NCBI RefSeq assembly: GCF_002896555.1
Contig: NZ_MNLH01000001.1
Span: 372,001 to 436,000, forward strand
Direction: 5' to 3'
DNA from: Gardnerella coleohominis
GTDB taxonomy: Bacteria; Actinomycetota; Actinomycetes; Actinomycetales; Bifidobacteriaceae
Length of the DNA stretch: 64,000 nucleotides
In this document: piece after piece, positions 19,086 through 28,494 of the stretch
Position numbering within the stretch: position 1 is the stretch's first letter
How the letters are laid out: the number at the start of each line of letters is the position of its first letter
Translations under genes and position numbers: made by a program
Notes under the pieces: model-generated
The model's input: the letters and a program-made list of their open reading frames with translations, nothing else
Database searches by the model: none
What the model was told of the DNA's origin: nothing

Positions 19086-19416
19086 TCTTTTAAACATTAT
19101 GAGGGAGATAGGTTTTCCTTTCGCCTATCACCATTTTGCTGAAGGAGAATCACCTAATCCGCCTTTCCTCCTGTTCTTAACGCCTGCGAGCAGTAATTTC
19201 GCTGCAGACGGGAAAACGTATTTTAAAGCAAACGAAGTTCATATTGAACTATACGCAGACTATAAGAACCCCGTACTGGAAGAACAAGTTGAAGCCGTGC
19301 TTGATAGGCACGGCATTTTTTATAACAAAACAGAAGCGTTCATAGAGTCGGAAAAGCTTTATGAAACACTCTACATTTTTGAAATGGAGGTAACAATAAA
19401 TGGGAAACAAGGTTAA
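19078..19416 (+). CDS. Tail terminator / minor tail protein
   Basis: 112 residues. Position between gp10-like and major tail protein, length, and the motif series FPFAYHHFAEGESPNPPF then ANEVHIELYAD fit the tail-terminator family (phage gp11/DUF3168-like) that caps the tail tube. Overlaps the preceding and following genes. Confidence 0.8.
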   Translation: MGNLLNIMREIGFPFAYHHFAEGESPNPPFLLFLTPASSNFAADGKTYFKANEVHIELYADYKNPVLEEQVEAVLDRHGIFYNKTEAFIESEKLYETLYIFEMEVTINGKQG

Positions 19417-19972
19417 ATACAATCTGAAAAACGTGTACGCGGCAAAACTTAAAAAAGATTCGAGTGGTTTCTCCTACGATGAGCCTAAGCCGATTCCGGG
19501 GGCGGTGAGTATAAGCCTTGAGGCTGAGGGTGAATCCTCACCGTTTTACGCTGACGGGATTGTTTACTTCAGGTCGACTGCTAACAACGGTTACAGTGGC
19601 GACTTGGAAATTGCTCTTATACCTGAATGGTTTAGGACGGAAATACTGAGAGAAGAACTAGATAAAAACGGTGTGCTGGTTGAAAACGCGAAGATTAGTG
19701 AAACAGAAAAATTCGCGCTCCTGTTTGAGTTTGATGGTGACGTGAACGCTATCAGACACGTTTTATATAACTGTTCAGCAACACGACCGTCTATCGAGTC
19801 AGAAACTAAGGAAGACACGATAGAACCGGGTACGGAAACTTTGTCGCTTACGGCTGATCCTAGAGAAGATGGTTTGGTGAAATCTAGGAGTGGTGACACT
19901 ACTTCAAAAGAAACCTATGAGAAATGGTATAAGAGCGTGTACGTTCCGCAAGTTAACACGGAAATCAAATAA
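19400..19972 (+). CDS. Major tail tube protein
   Basis: 190 residues of beta-rich tube protein, beginning GNKVKYNLKNVYAAKL and with the phi13-type pattern of an alternating strand core (AVSISLEAEGESSPFYADG, GYSGDLEIALIPEWF) and a C-terminal TAD-type arm. Overlaps the tail terminator by 17 bases. Forms the tail tube with the chaperones encoded next. Confidence 0.9.
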   Translation: MGNKVKYNLKNVYAAKLKKDSSGFSYDEPKPIPGAVSISLEAEGESSPFYADGIVYFRSTANNGYSGDLEIALIPEWFRTEILREELDKNGVLVENAKISETEKFALLFEFDGDVNAIRHVLYNCSATRPSIESETKEDTIEPGTETLSLTADPREDGLVKSRSGDTTSKETYEKWYKSVYVPQVNTEIK

Positions 19973-19989
19973 GTTTTAAAGGGGTAAAA

Positions 19990-20355
19990 GTGTTAGAAAA
20001 AACAGTAAAAGTAAATGGTAAAGACGTGAAGTTTCGTTCTTCCGCCACTATTCCAAGACTGTATCGTATTAAATTCAAGCGTGATATTTTCAAAGACCTA
20101 TCAAAATTAGAGCAGTCTTTCAAAAACAACGAGGGTGTTTTTGAAATAGCAGATCTTGAAATTTTTGAAAACGTAGCCTACATCATGGCTTACCACGCGG
20201 ATAATAGTATTCCAGCAAGTATTGATGAGTGGCTTGACGAGTTTGAAATGTTTTCTATCTACGAGATTCTTCCTGAAATTCTAGAACTTTGGGGAGCAAA
20301 CTTGGAAACTGAAGTAAAATCTAAAAAAAATTTAAAACAACAACACGGCAAATGA
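19990..20355 (+). CDS. Tail assembly chaperone gpG
   Basis: 121 residues from a GTG at 19990 after GGGG. Acidic helical protein (YRIKFKRDIFKDL; EWLDEFEMFSIYEILPEILELW) with a Lys/Asn/Gln-rich tail. It binds the tape measure during tail assembly. The 3' end carries a run of A and AAATTTA in the right phase for -1 ribosomal slippage, giving the longer gpGT form with the next ORF. Confidence 0.85.
   Translation: MLEKTVKVNGKDVKFRSSATIPRLYRIKFKRDIFKDLSKLEQSFKNNEGVFEIADLEIFENVAYIMAYHADNSIPASIDEWLDEFEMFSIYEILPEILELWGANLETEVKSKKNLKQQHGK
20328..20334 (+). other. -1 programmed frameshift site (AAATTTA)
   Basis: In the zero frame the codons are AAA AAA AAT TTA, giving a canonical X_XXY_YYZ heptamer A AAT TTA, overlapped by A AAA AAT. 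The -1 frame is open from here through 20516 (54-codon T ORF). Shift would join gpG to gpT. Confidence 0.75.
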
Positions 20356-20516
20356 CAACCGCGTTGTTTCTTCTTAGATGCACCGAAATCGGGATTAGTA
20401 TTTGCGAACTGGATCTTTTAACCATCGGCATGATTTTAGACATGTGGACGGAGAAAGCAAACGATAGTGTGAAATACGATAAGCTCGCAAGCCAAGCAGA
20501 GTTTGATAAGTTCTAA
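20352..20516 (+). CDS. gpT, frameshifted second half of the tail chaperone
   Basis: 54 codons in the -1 frame relative to gpG, overlapping its stop (ATGA). Contains CTEIGISICELDLLTIGMILDMW, the hydrophobic/acidic pattern of gpGT C-terminal halves in Gram-positive siphoviruses. Probably made only as the G-T fusion, since the ATG lacks a ribosome site. Typical of the second tail chaperone that precedes the tape measure gene. Confidence 0.75.
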   Translation: MTTALFLLRCTEIGISICELDLLTIGMILDMWTEKANDSVKYDKLASQAEFDKF

Positions 20517-20587
20517 TTTAAAGACTTGAGTATTTTTGGTATGATAATGATAAATATAGTAATAAGCACAAAAAATGGGAAAATATA

Positions 20588-20616
20588 TTTACATTAATAT
20601 CAGATTGATGTAAAAT
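20588..20616 (+). promoter_or_regulatory. Promoter with overlapping operator of the Panacea TA pair
   Basis: TTTACA (20588-20593) and TAAAAT (20611-20616) are separated by exactly 17 bp, a good sigma-70 promoter. The same bases form an inverted repeat, TTTACATTAAT / ATTGATGTAAA (20588-20598, 20604-20614, one mismatch), covering the -35 and -10. This is what an autoregulated toxin-antitoxin operator looks like. Confidence 0.75.
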
Positions 20617-20643
20617 GAAAAGATTTACGAAAGGAGTATGAAT

Positions 20644-21300
20644 ATGATTTATTCAAATGAAAGAAAACTATATTTAAGTGGTTGGCTAAAGAATAATGAC
20701 AATACATCATATGAGACCCCTTTAAAGTTGCAAAAATTTTTGCTGTTTTATGAAGCCTTTACGAAAGTATCTGGAGAAACACCTGATTTTAGTCATTTAA
20801 GAGGGTATAAAAAAGGTCCGGTATTTAGTAATGTTTGGGGAGATTATACTAAGGAAAGAGCAAGCTTTAATGTGGCGGCTCAGAATGCGTATGATAAAAA
20901 TGTTGAAGCTATTAATGTTAAAAGGGCTGAAAAATGCGCTTTTATAGTTGGTACTATGACGGAAAAGGAATTATCTGATCTTACACATCAGATGAATCTT
21001 TGGAAATCAAAAGAAAATCGCATTGTGTCTGGTGAGTATCAAGTAGATTTAGATGAATCGGACTTCAATTATAATGATAAAAAACTGATCGATGCATTAG
21101 ATGCAATGTATTCAACAAATATGGTAGAAAACTCAAAAATTATAAATTTAGATAAAAAATACTTTGTATTTTCAAAATCTGATTCGGAATTACTTACGGA
21201 GAAACATTTCGATATGATGCTTACTCTTGCGGAAAATGAAGAACTCCATAATCCAGTATTCGTCGATATTGACGAAGAAGGGAGGCTTCTGATTGATTAA
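20644..21300 (+). CDS. Panacea-domain (DUF4065) antitoxin
   Basis: 218 residues with the Panacea/SocA-like pattern: TPLKLQKFLLFYEAF near residue 25 and LRGYKKGPVFSNVW near 53, followed by an acidic C-terminal part. Proteins with this domain neutralise varied toxins encoded beside them. ATG 20644 lies seven bases after AAGGAG; the ATG at 20638 is too close. The toxin gene overlaps its end by eight bases. Not related to phage morphogenesis: an independent unit inserted between gpT and the tape measure gene. Known family, inferred role from the pairing. Confidence 0.82.
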   Translation: MIYSNERKLYLSGWLKNNDNTSYETPLKLQKFLLFYEAFTKVSGETPDFSHLRGYKKGPVFSNVWGDYTKERASFNVAAQNAYDKNVEAINVKRAEKCAFIVGTMTEKELSDLTHQMNLWKSKENRIVSGEYQVDLDESDFNYNDKKLIDALDAMYSTNMVENSKIINLDKKYFVFSKSDSELLTEKHFDMMLTLAENEELHNPVFVDIDEEGRLLID

Positions 21301-21706
21301 CGAAAAAGATGTTGTGAGGATGAAAGTGCCTTATCCGTCTATATCGGATGGGATGGCTGTGGCTTCACATATGTATATTTGTAATAAACATTCGGGTACA
21401 GTGTATGAGTATATTAAATGTCAAACACTAAAACCTTATATGCTTATTAGAAACCCAATGGTTCATTATCATGATGAGCAGCCAGATATATCTAGGAATC
21501 CATTTACGCGACCAACTAGAATAGATTGTGATAAGTTATTTCTGACAACTACAGTACATTATGATGATCGATTAAAAACATTAAATCGTCCAGATGTATG
21601 TGAGGATTTATTTAGATCTGTACGAGTAGAATTATTGAAAGACGGCTATACGAACATAAATATAAATGAAATAGAACTAAAGAACTTGAATAGATTGATT
21701 TACTGA
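21293..21706 (+). CDS. Putative toxin paired with the Panacea protein (PemK/MazF-like)
   Basis: 137 residues from TTG 21293 (GGGAGG seven bases upstream). It begins INEKDVVRMKVPYPSISDGM then ASHMYICN and ECIKCQ-like strand, which resembles the SH3-barrel start of MazF/PemK endoribonucleases, but I cannot see all catalytic residues. The Panacea partner, eight-base overlap, shared promoter and terminator support toxin assignment. Could be another small toxin fold. Confidence 0.6.
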   Translation: MINEKDVVRMKVPYPSISDGMAVASHMYICNKHSGTVYEYIKCQTLKPYMLIRNPMVHYHDEQPDISRNPFTRPTRIDCDKLFLTTTVHYDDRLKTLNRPDVCEDLFRSVRVELLKDGYTNININEIELKNLNRLIY

Positions 21707-21732
21707 TAAATTAATCATGGAAGATTATTTCT

Positions 21733-21762
21733 AGCACTTACTAAATAGTAGGTGCTTTTTTC
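21733..21762 (+). terminator. Terminator of the Panacea TA unit
   Basis: AGCACTTACT (21733-21742) pairs with AGTAGGTGCT (21747-21756, one G-U), followed by TTTTT. It closes the TA unit 30 bp before the tape measure gene. Confidence 0.85.
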
Positions 21763-21791
21763 ATGCCTATTTTTAGGAAGGAGGTGAAGTT

Positions 21792-24359
21792 ATGGCAAAC
21801 AGGATTAAAGGTATTACTGTTGAAATTGGTGGGGATACTACAGGCTTAGATAAGTCTTTACAACAGGTGAATTCGACTATTCGCTCAACCGAACAGTCGC
21901 TTCGTGATGTTAATAGGCTTTTGAAACTTGATCCGACTAGCACGCAGCTTTTAAGCCAAAAGCAGGCTTTTTTGCAGAAAGAAATCCAAGAAACGTCTAA
22001 TAAGCTTAACGTTTTGAAACAGGCGGATAAGCAGGCTAAAGTACAGTTGGAAAACGGGGAGCTTGGTAAAGACAAGTATGATGCTTTGCAGCGTGAGATT
22101 GTTGAGACAGAAAATAGTCTTGATAGTTTAAAAGAAAAATTAAAACAGGTAGGTAGTGTTAGTTTAACCAAGCTTAGTAGCCAGTTTGATAGTACGAGTA
22201 AAAAGATAAAGAAACTAGGAGATGGTATGTCATCTCTTGGTCAAAGTTTAAGCACGAAAGTTACGCTGCCGATTGCTGCTATTGGTACTGCTGGTTTTAC
22301 TGCTGCAGCAGACTTACAGGATGCTATGGGGGCTACAGAGCAGATTTACGGTAAGTCTGCTGACAGAATGCTTAAATGGTCAGGAAGTTTGAAATCCTAT
22401 TATGGTATTGCTCAAGGTCAAGCTTTAGAGTATGCGAATACTATGGGCGCGATGTTGAAAAATATTGGTGGGAAAAGTGATGCTGAAGCAGCCGAGATGA
22501 GTCAGAAGCTGGTTGCTCTTGCAGGTGACTTGTCTGCTATGTTTGGTGGCACAACCGAGTCTGCTGTTCTTGCTTTAACAGGCGCGCTTAAAGGTAATAA
22601 TGCGATGCTTGACAATTATGGTATGGGTGTTAACGAGGCGACTATTAAAGCTAAAGCTCTTGCCATGGGTTTGCATGATGGTAGAGGCGCGATGAGCTTG
22701 CAAGCGAAACAGGCTGCTACTTTGGCTCTTATTATGGAGCAGACTGCTGACGCTCAAGGGCAGGCTGGGCGTGAAGCTGCGGGCGCTTCGGGTTCTATGA
22801 AGATTCTAAAAACAGAGTTGCAGAATATTGCTGCGACTATTGGTAATGTTTTACTTCCCGTCATAACACCATTAATGCAGAAAATATCAGCATGGCTTTC
22901 TAAATTTAAACAGCTTTCTCCAGAAAGCCAAAAACTTATAGTTACACTTGGGCTGATTGCTGCGGCAGTCGGCCCTTTTTTAGTGGTTCTTGGAACGTGT
23001 ATTTCTAAAATAGGTGTTGCTATACAAGGGTTTTCTAAACTAGCTTTGTTTATAGGTAAAATGTTCGCAAGTTTTACTTCCGGCTCTAGTATTCTTGAAG
23101 GGTTAGGCGCTGTTTTAGGTGGAGTATCCGCGCCAATACTCGCGGTTGTTGCGGTTATTGGTGTTCTGGTAGCAGCTTTTGTAACCTTATGGAACACTAA
23201 CGAAGAGTTTAGAAACAGTGTTATTGCTGTTTGGGAGAAAATCAAGGAAACTTTCACCGGTTTTGTTAATGGTGTTAAAGAAAAACTGTCAAGCCTTGGT
23301 ATTGATTTTACGAGTATTGTTGAAGGGCTTAAAACAGTGTGGAATGGTTTGTGTGCTATTCTAGCTCCACTGTTTGAAGGCGCTTTAAATTTAAGTTTTA
23401 CTAGTTTCAAAACCGTTCTTGATTTAATCACAGGCGTTTTAGACGTTTTTATAGGATTGTTTACCGGTAACTGGTCTCAGCTTTGGAATGGTGTAAAAGA
23501 AATTTTTACCGCTGTTTGGAACGCGGTTAAAAACACGTTCATAACGGTATTTAACACGTTAAAAAACGTTTTTAACGTGTTTTTGTCTTTCTTTGGCACT
23601 AGTTGGAACAAACTGTGGTCGAGTGTGAAAAACTTTTTCATGAATGTTTGGAATGGTATCGTATCGTTTTTCACTAACGTTTTAAACGGTATTAAAAACA
23701 CTGCAACAAGTGTTTGGAATGGTATTAAAACTGCGATCATGAGCGTGGTAAACGGTATTAAAACAAGCATTTCAACAGTGTTTAATTCAGTAGCAAACAT
23801 GGTTAAGTCTGTGTTTAACGGTATTAAAAACACGGTTGTGTCAGTTTGGAATGGTATTAAAAACGCTATCATCACTCCGATTGAAGCGGCGAAAAACAAG
23901 GTTAAAGCAGTAATCGACGCTATAACAGGGTTTTTCTCTGGCATAAAACTTAGTCTTCCTCATATTAAACTGCCTCATTTTAGTATTAAAGGACAATTCT
24001 CTCTTACGCCACCGTCTGTACCGTATCTTGCTATCGACTGGTATAAGAAAGCAATGAATAAGCCGATGCTGTTAAACGGGGCGACTATTTTCGGTGAGAA
24101 AAACGGGCGTATGCTTGGCGGCGGTGAAAAAGGCCCGGAAGTGATCATGGGGCTTGATACTTTGCAGAATATGAGCGCGGGAGCGAACACGCAAATGCTT
24201 AGTGTTATGAACCAGATTCTAGCGATTATGGACGCGTATTTCCCACAGTTTTCCAACCAGAGTATTGTGCTCGACACTGGCGAACTAGTGGGTGGTATCG
24301 CGCACAGGATGGACAGTGAGCTTTTCAAGCTTCAAACAAGAAAAACAAGGGGGTGGTAA
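21792..24359 (+). CDS. Tape measure protein
   Basis: Determines tail length and is injected with DNA; 855 residues. Residues 1-130 are coiled coil (TGLDKSLQQVNSTIRSTEQ), then TP901-type core (ADLQDAMGATEQIYGKSADR), hydrophobic stretches around 345-470, and a repetitive region around residues 560-700 with repeated WNGIK/FNGIK-type 11-residue units. GGAAGGAGGTG precedes the ATG. It follows the gpG/gpGT chaperones with the TA unit between. Confidence 0.95.
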   Translation: MANRIKGITVEIGGDTTGLDKSLQQVNSTIRSTEQSLRDVNRLLKLDPTSTQLLSQKQAFLQKEIQETSNKLNVLKQADKQAKVQLENGELGKDKYDALQREIVETENSLDSLKEKLKQVGSVSLTKLSSQFDSTSKKIKKLGDGMSSLGQSLSTKVTLPIAAIGTAGFTAAADLQDAMGATEQIYGKSADRMLKWSGSLKSYYGIAQGQALEYANTMGAMLKNIGGKSDAEAAEMSQKLVALAGDLSAMFGGTTESAVLALTGALKGNNAMLDNYGMGVNEATIKAKALAMGLHDGRGAMSLQAKQAATLALIMEQTADAQGQAGREAAGASGSMKILKTELQNIAATIGNVLLPVITPLMQKISAWLSKFKQLSPESQKLIVTLGLIAAAVGPFLVVLGTCISKIGVAIQGFSKLALFIGKMFASFTSGSSILEGLGAVLGGVSAPILAVVAVIGVLVAAFVTLWNTNEEFRNSVIAVWEKIKETFTGFVNGVKEKLSSLGIDFTSIVEGLKTVWNGLCAILAPLFEGALNLSFTSFKTVLDLITGVLDVFIGLFTGNWSQLWNGVKEIFTAVWNAVKNTFITVFNTLKNVFNVFLSFFGTSWNKLWSSVKNFFMNVWNGIVSFFTNVLNGIKNTATSVWNGIKTAIMSVVNGIKTSISTVFNSVANMVKSVFNGIKNTVVSVWNGIKNAIITPIEAAKNKVKAVIDAITGFFSGIKLSLPHIKLPHFSIKGQFSLTPPSVPYLAIDWYKKAMNKPMLLNGATIFGEKNGRMLGGGEKGPEVIMGLDTLQNMSAGANTQMLSVMNQILAIMDAYFPQFSNQSIVLDTGELVGGIAHRMDSELFKLQTRKTRGW

Positions 24360-24361
24360 AA

Positions 24362-25024
24362 GTGTATGGGATGCTAATAAACGGGTTGCATAGTTTTAAC
24401 GATCTAGGGCTTGTTGCTACAAGCCGTCCACGCGTTCAACTTCCAGAACCTAAATTAGAGTATTTGCAAATACCAGGCAGGCAGGAAAGTATTGATATTA
24501 GTGAAAGTCTTGCCGGTGAAGTGTTATACGAGATGCGTGAAGGCTGTTTCGAATTCATTGTTGCAAACAAAAACAAGTGGAGTGAAACATGCCATAGGGT
24601 TAAAACGTTAATCCACGGTAAGAGTGTGAAACTGTCTCTTGATGATGAACCATTGTTCTACTATCAGGGTCGAATGTGGGTTAGTGGTTTTAAATCGGAT
24701 AAAAACTATTCAACTCTCACACTCAACTATAAGCTGCAACCATATAAGTATAGTGTAGATGATTCGGATGGGGTTCACACAATATGGGGTGTGCAAGTAG
24801 ATGATAAGCGGGAAATAACACTCGTTCACGATTTTGACATGACGCTGATTCCAGAATTTAACAACCTGTCATCTAACAGTATGCTACTGGATTCTAATGG
24901 TAAAAAGTATGAGATTAAAACAGGTGTTAACCGTTTCCCACAGCTTCGTTCAAAAATAAGCATGAGTTTAACATTCGTTGGAAACGGGATGGTAAATATT
25001 TCCTATAAAAGGGGGTGGTTGTGA
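24362..25024 (+). CDS. Distal tail protein (Dit)
   Basis: Baseplate hub protein that connects tube and receptor-binding apparatus. About 220 residues; SFNDLGLVATSRPRVQLPEPK and LEYLQIPGRQESIDISE are the conserved N-terminal Dit strands. GTG 24353 overlaps the tape measure stop and GTG 24362 fits the GGGGGTGG site better, so I use 24362. Followed by the tail-associated protein with one base between. Confidence 0.88.
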   Translation: MYGMLINGLHSFNDLGLVATSRPRVQLPEPKLEYLQIPGRQESIDISESLAGEVLYEMREGCFEFIVANKNKWSETCHRVKTLIHGKSVKLSLDDEPLFYYQGRMWVSGFKSDKNYSTLTLNYKLQPYKYSVDDSDGVHTIWGVQVDDKREITLVHDFDMTLIPEFNNLSSNSMLLDSNGKKYEIKTGVNRFPQLRSKISMSLTFVGNGMVNISYKRGWL

Positions 25025-27844
25025 GTGTACAGGATCATGCTTGACGGTAATACGATTTACTATCCGAATGATGATAAAGCGGTACTTGATGATATTACGT
25101 TAAACTTGGAGCTTAACACTGCGGGAACGTTAACGTTTACTTGCCCGAGTCAAAACCCTTGCTATGAGCTTATTAAAAACCGGAAATCAATAGTAAGCGT
25201 GTGGCGTGACGATGAGGAGATTTTCTTCGGCGAGGTTAGAGAGCAAGTAAAAGACTTGTATGGTAGTAAGAAAGTAACTTGCGTAGGGTTGTTAACTTAT
25301 TTAGCGGATAGTATTCAACCTCAGAAAGAATATCATGATCAGAGTTCCTACCAGCTTTTAGAAAAACTTTTACAAGCTCATAACAGTCAGGTAGATGATT
25401 ATAAGAAAATAAGAATTGGTTTCGTCACCGTATCTGACTCGAATGATTCGCTCTACAGGTTTACTAATTTTGAAACCACGCTTGAAGCGATTATGGGTAA
25501 AATGGTTGAAAAGCTTGGCGGATATTTGCGTCTTAGGAAAGAAGACGGGAAACTTTACTTAGATTACCTGCATTTGGAGGAAATAGGGAAAGCTACAAGC
25601 CAGCATATTAGTTTCGGCTTGAACCTGCTTGAATACGCGGAAAACCTTTCAGCAGAGGATGTTACTACAGCGGTTATTCCTCTCGGCAAAGAGTTGGAAA
25701 ACGAGAATGGTGAAAACGAGGTTCTTAAAAAGCATGTTGATATTACTTCAATAAACAATGGGAAAAACTATATAGTATCTCGTGAAGCGCAAAAAACATT
25801 CGGCTGGGTTTGTAAAGTTATTAATTTCAATAATGTGACAGTTCCAACTAATCTTATGCGCAAAGCTACTAAATGGTTACAGGATAACCAGTTTGAGCAT
25901 GTAGAAATAAGCCTTAGCGCGGTTGACTTATCCGAGTTAGGTTTACATTATGCGACGATTAAGTGTGGGGATAGGGTTCGTTGCCTCGCTCCACAATTTG
26001 GCATGGACCGTGTGTTTCCTGTAGTAAAAAAGACTATACCGATTCAAAAACCAGGCGAAGTTAGAATCGTGCTTGCGAGCAGGATTTCTAAAGGGTATGT
26101 GCAAAACGTGTCGCATGCTGTTCAAACGTTAAAAGAAGAAGCGGTTGAAGCTAGAAAAATTGATAACGAGCGTGTTAAAGCTGCGATCGATAATATTAAA
26201 GCGCAAATGGGTAATTCTCAAAGCGGCTATAAGATAAGCGAATACGATAGTAAAGGCATGTGGGTTCGTGACCTTTACATGGATACGCCTGATAAAAACA
26301 CTGCTACGAAAGTGTTACAGGTTAACATGAATGGTATTGCTGGAAGCCATAACGGTTTTTCAGGGCCTTACAATACTGCGATGACTCTTGACGGCATGGT
26401 GTATGGTGACAGGATTATCGGGCATTCGATTGACGCGGAAAAACTTTCAGTTTCTTACACTTCGCAGGTAGAAAAGCAGATTAGTAAAGCAAAAAACGAG
26501 GCTATAAAAGACACTGGTAGGAGGCTTGAAAACTATTACACGATAAGTGAAATCAACACGAAACTAAATGTTACAGACGGTAAGATTGAGGCTGGTGTTG
26601 AAAGCGTTAACCATAGTCTTAAACAGAAAAACGGTAACTATTACGGTTCGTATACTCCAAGCCATTTTAACGCTCCTATGAGCTTGTGGCTGACTGATAG
26701 TGAAAAAATGCAGCATGTTGGTGATTTTTTCTACGACACGTCAACCGGCTACGCTTACAGGCTTATTGTTAAGCAGGAAAGTTTAGCCGTAAAATTTAAT
26801 GAGAAGTCGCACACGGAATCAGCTTTTGACGATTTTGTAGACATTTTTTACAAGTATGAGGATAAAATTTACGCTATACCGGGTTTAACTGGTGAAAAAA
26901 TTTCTGGCGCGACAGTGTTTGTTCCATCAAGTGAGTTTTGGCTACATTTTAGAACTAACTGGTCTCCGTTTGACAATTATGGTTTTAAGATTGATAGCAT
27001 TAAAAAAGAGTATTCAGGAGAAATTTCAGGATACGTGTCTAAACTGCCTGAAGATATTAACATTATTGAGGTTGAAGGTGAAAATTATCCTGAGTCTGAA
27101 CACCCGTATAAAGGTGGAACAAGCAAACTATGGCATTACGTTTCCGCTGACAGTATAAGTAGTTTTAGAACGTTCGATTGGCTGAGAGTTAAAGATAAAG
27201 ATATTGAGGCTGCTAAATTCACGGCTGATAAGGCTATTTCTAAACTAACCATAGTAGAAGATTCCATATCTTCAATGGTTAAAAAAGGTGATTTTGGTAG
27301 TTTCATGCAGCAAAACTATAACAGTTTCCTTCTCGGGTTTAACCATTCGAGTAAATACGTGCAAATAACACCCGGGCAGATAGAGCTTTACGATGGTGAA
27401 GTTGATGAGGATCATAAAAGAGCTGTTTTTGATAAAAACGGGAACAACTTCTACCGTAACGGCGTGTATATTGGCTATGTTGGAACCGGCGAGTGGGAAG
27501 AAGATAATTCTCACAAGGGTCTAGTTTTTCATCTTACTAACGACGGAAAGTATATGGCTTTCGCGCAACGTAAAACGGCTGATGAAGAAACATACGCTAC
27601 TATGCTGTGTTTTTCACGTTCACAAAGCATTTATAAAGAGTATGGTATTCACGCTGGATGCAACTTTTACATGCATGGTAACAAGATTATAGATCCTGTT
27701 TGGCAAGACGGTGCAGGAGTAGACGCGGATATTAACTATGTGCAGATTATTGAAATGAACCAGGATGGGAAAGCTTCAAAATGGGGTTCTAACGCTCACA
27801 TGGTGTTTAAAAACGGGATACTCATGAAAGTTAAATACTATTAA
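25025..27844 (+). CDS. Tail-associated protein (Tal/prophage endopeptidase-like)
   Basis: Minor structural protein of 939 residues. Residues 1-330 match the phage tail endopeptidase/gp27-hub N-terminal fold (LNLELNTAGTLTFTCPSQNP, DEEIFFGEVREQVK). The middle (about 335-480) is helical; the C-terminal half is beta-rich with Tyr/Asn/Gly-rich strands that may bind the host surface. GTG start 25025 lies five bases after the previous stop, itself after GGGGGTGG. Determines host recognition. Confidence 0.85.
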   Translation: MYRIMLDGNTIYYPNDDKAVLDDITLNLELNTAGTLTFTCPSQNPCYELIKNRKSIVSVWRDDEEIFFGEVREQVKDLYGSKKVTCVGLLTYLADSIQPQKEYHDQSSYQLLEKLLQAHNSQVDDYKKIRIGFVTVSDSNDSLYRFTNFETTLEAIMGKMVEKLGGYLRLRKEDGKLYLDYLHLEEIGKATSQHISFGLNLLEYAENLSAEDVTTAVIPLGKELENENGENEVLKKHVDITSINNGKNYIVSREAQKTFGWVCKVINFNNVTVPTNLMRKATKWLQDNQFEHVEISLSAVDLSELGLHYATIKCGDRVRCLAPQFGMDRVFPVVKKTIPIQKPGEVRIVLASRISKGYVQNVSHAVQTLKEEAVEARKIDNERVKAAIDNIKAQMGNSQSGYKISEYDSKGMWVRDLYMDTPDKNTATKVLQVNMNGIAGSHNGFSGPYNTAMTLDGMVYGDRIIGHSIDAEKLSVSYTSQVEKQISKAKNEAIKDTGRRLENYYTISEINTKLNVTDGKIEAGVESVNHSLKQKNGNYYGSYTPSHFNAPMSLWLTDSEKMQHVGDFFYDTSTGYAYRLIVKQESLAVKFNEKSHTESAFDDFVDIFYKYEDKIYAIPGLTGEKISGATVFVPSSEFWLHFRTNWSPFDNYGFKIDSIKKEYSGEISGYVSKLPEDINIIEVEGENYPESEHPYKGGTSKLWHYVSADSISSFRTFDWLRVKDKDIEAAKFTADKAISKLTIVEDSISSMVKKGDFGSFMQQNYNSFLLGFNHSSKYVQITPGQIELYDGEVDEDHKRAVFDKNGNNFYRNGVYIGYVGTGEWEEDNSHKGLVFHLTNDGKYMAFAQRKTADEETYATMLCFSRSQSIYKEYGIHAGCNFYMHGNKIIDPVWQDGAGVDADINYVQIIEMNQDGKASKWGSNAHMVFKNGILMKVKYY

Positions 27845-27891
27845 AAAACGCGGAAGTGAAGCGCGGAAGTGAAAGTAGAGGAGAATTTGTT

Positions 27892-28074
27892 ATGGAGAAA
27901 CTAATTATTCACACAAACAAAATAGTGGCTAATAAAGGCACGCGCTTAAAAGACGTGACAGAAAGTATTACAACACCTGTAGTTGATAATACGAAAATTT
28001 TATGCGAAATCAGCCACAAGCTGGATATTATTCTAAAAAGATTGGAGGAGAGTAGTGGTAAAACCGACAATTAG
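27892..28074 (+). CDS. Small phage protein, unknown
   Basis: Sixty residues from ATG 27892 (GAGGAG upstream), ending KRLEESSGKTDN, with a C-terminal helix. No domain recognised. In siphoviruses this position, between the tail fibre and holin, holds XkdX-like or small baseplate proteins. Overlaps the next gene by 20 bases, so coupled. Confidence 0.6.
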   Translation: MEKLIIHTNKIVANKGTRLKDVTESITTPVVDNTKILCEISHKLDIILKRLEESSGKTDN

Positions 28075-28426
28075 CTACGCGGTAGCTGTGCAAAAATATA
28101 AGGCTGAGTTAAACGAAAAAATAGTCGAGTTGAATAAGCAAATACCAATACCTACTTACATGATAGAAGGCATTGTTGCAAGCGTATTATCTGATATGCG
28201 TTCGGCAGTGATTGCGGAAAACTCGATGGAATATGAAGTGTATGTGAAACAGTTAGAAGACTATTTTAATTCTAGAGAACGCGAACTTAACGACGAGATT
28301 TTGAAAATAAAAGCCGAAAAAGCCGAAAAAGACGAAAAAGATGAAAAAGATGAAAAAGATGAAGCGGCTGGGAAAAGTGTAAAAGATGAAATGGTTGATG
28401 AAGGTGAAAAAGATGGTAAGGAGTAG
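28055..28426 (+). CDS. Small phage protein with Lys/Asp/Glu repeats
   Basis: 123 residues from GTG 28055 after GGAGGAG. Residues 1-90 look helical (VKQLEDYFNSRERELND). The C-terminal tail consists of KDE/AEK tandem units from a 9-12-bp DNA repeat (about 28318-28370). Unknown function; neighbours point to tail or lysis accessory. Confidence 0.55.
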   Translation: MVKPTISYAVAVQKYKAELNEKIVELNKQIPIPTYMIEGIVASVLSDMRSAVIAENSMEYEVYVKQLEDYFNSRERELNDEILKIKAEKAEKDEKDEKDEKDEAAGKSVKDEMVDEGEKDGKE

Positions 28427-28494
28427 TCATGTGTTGAAAAATAATATCAGTCGAAATACTGAAAAGCTGAAATGCTGAAATGCTGAAATGTTAG

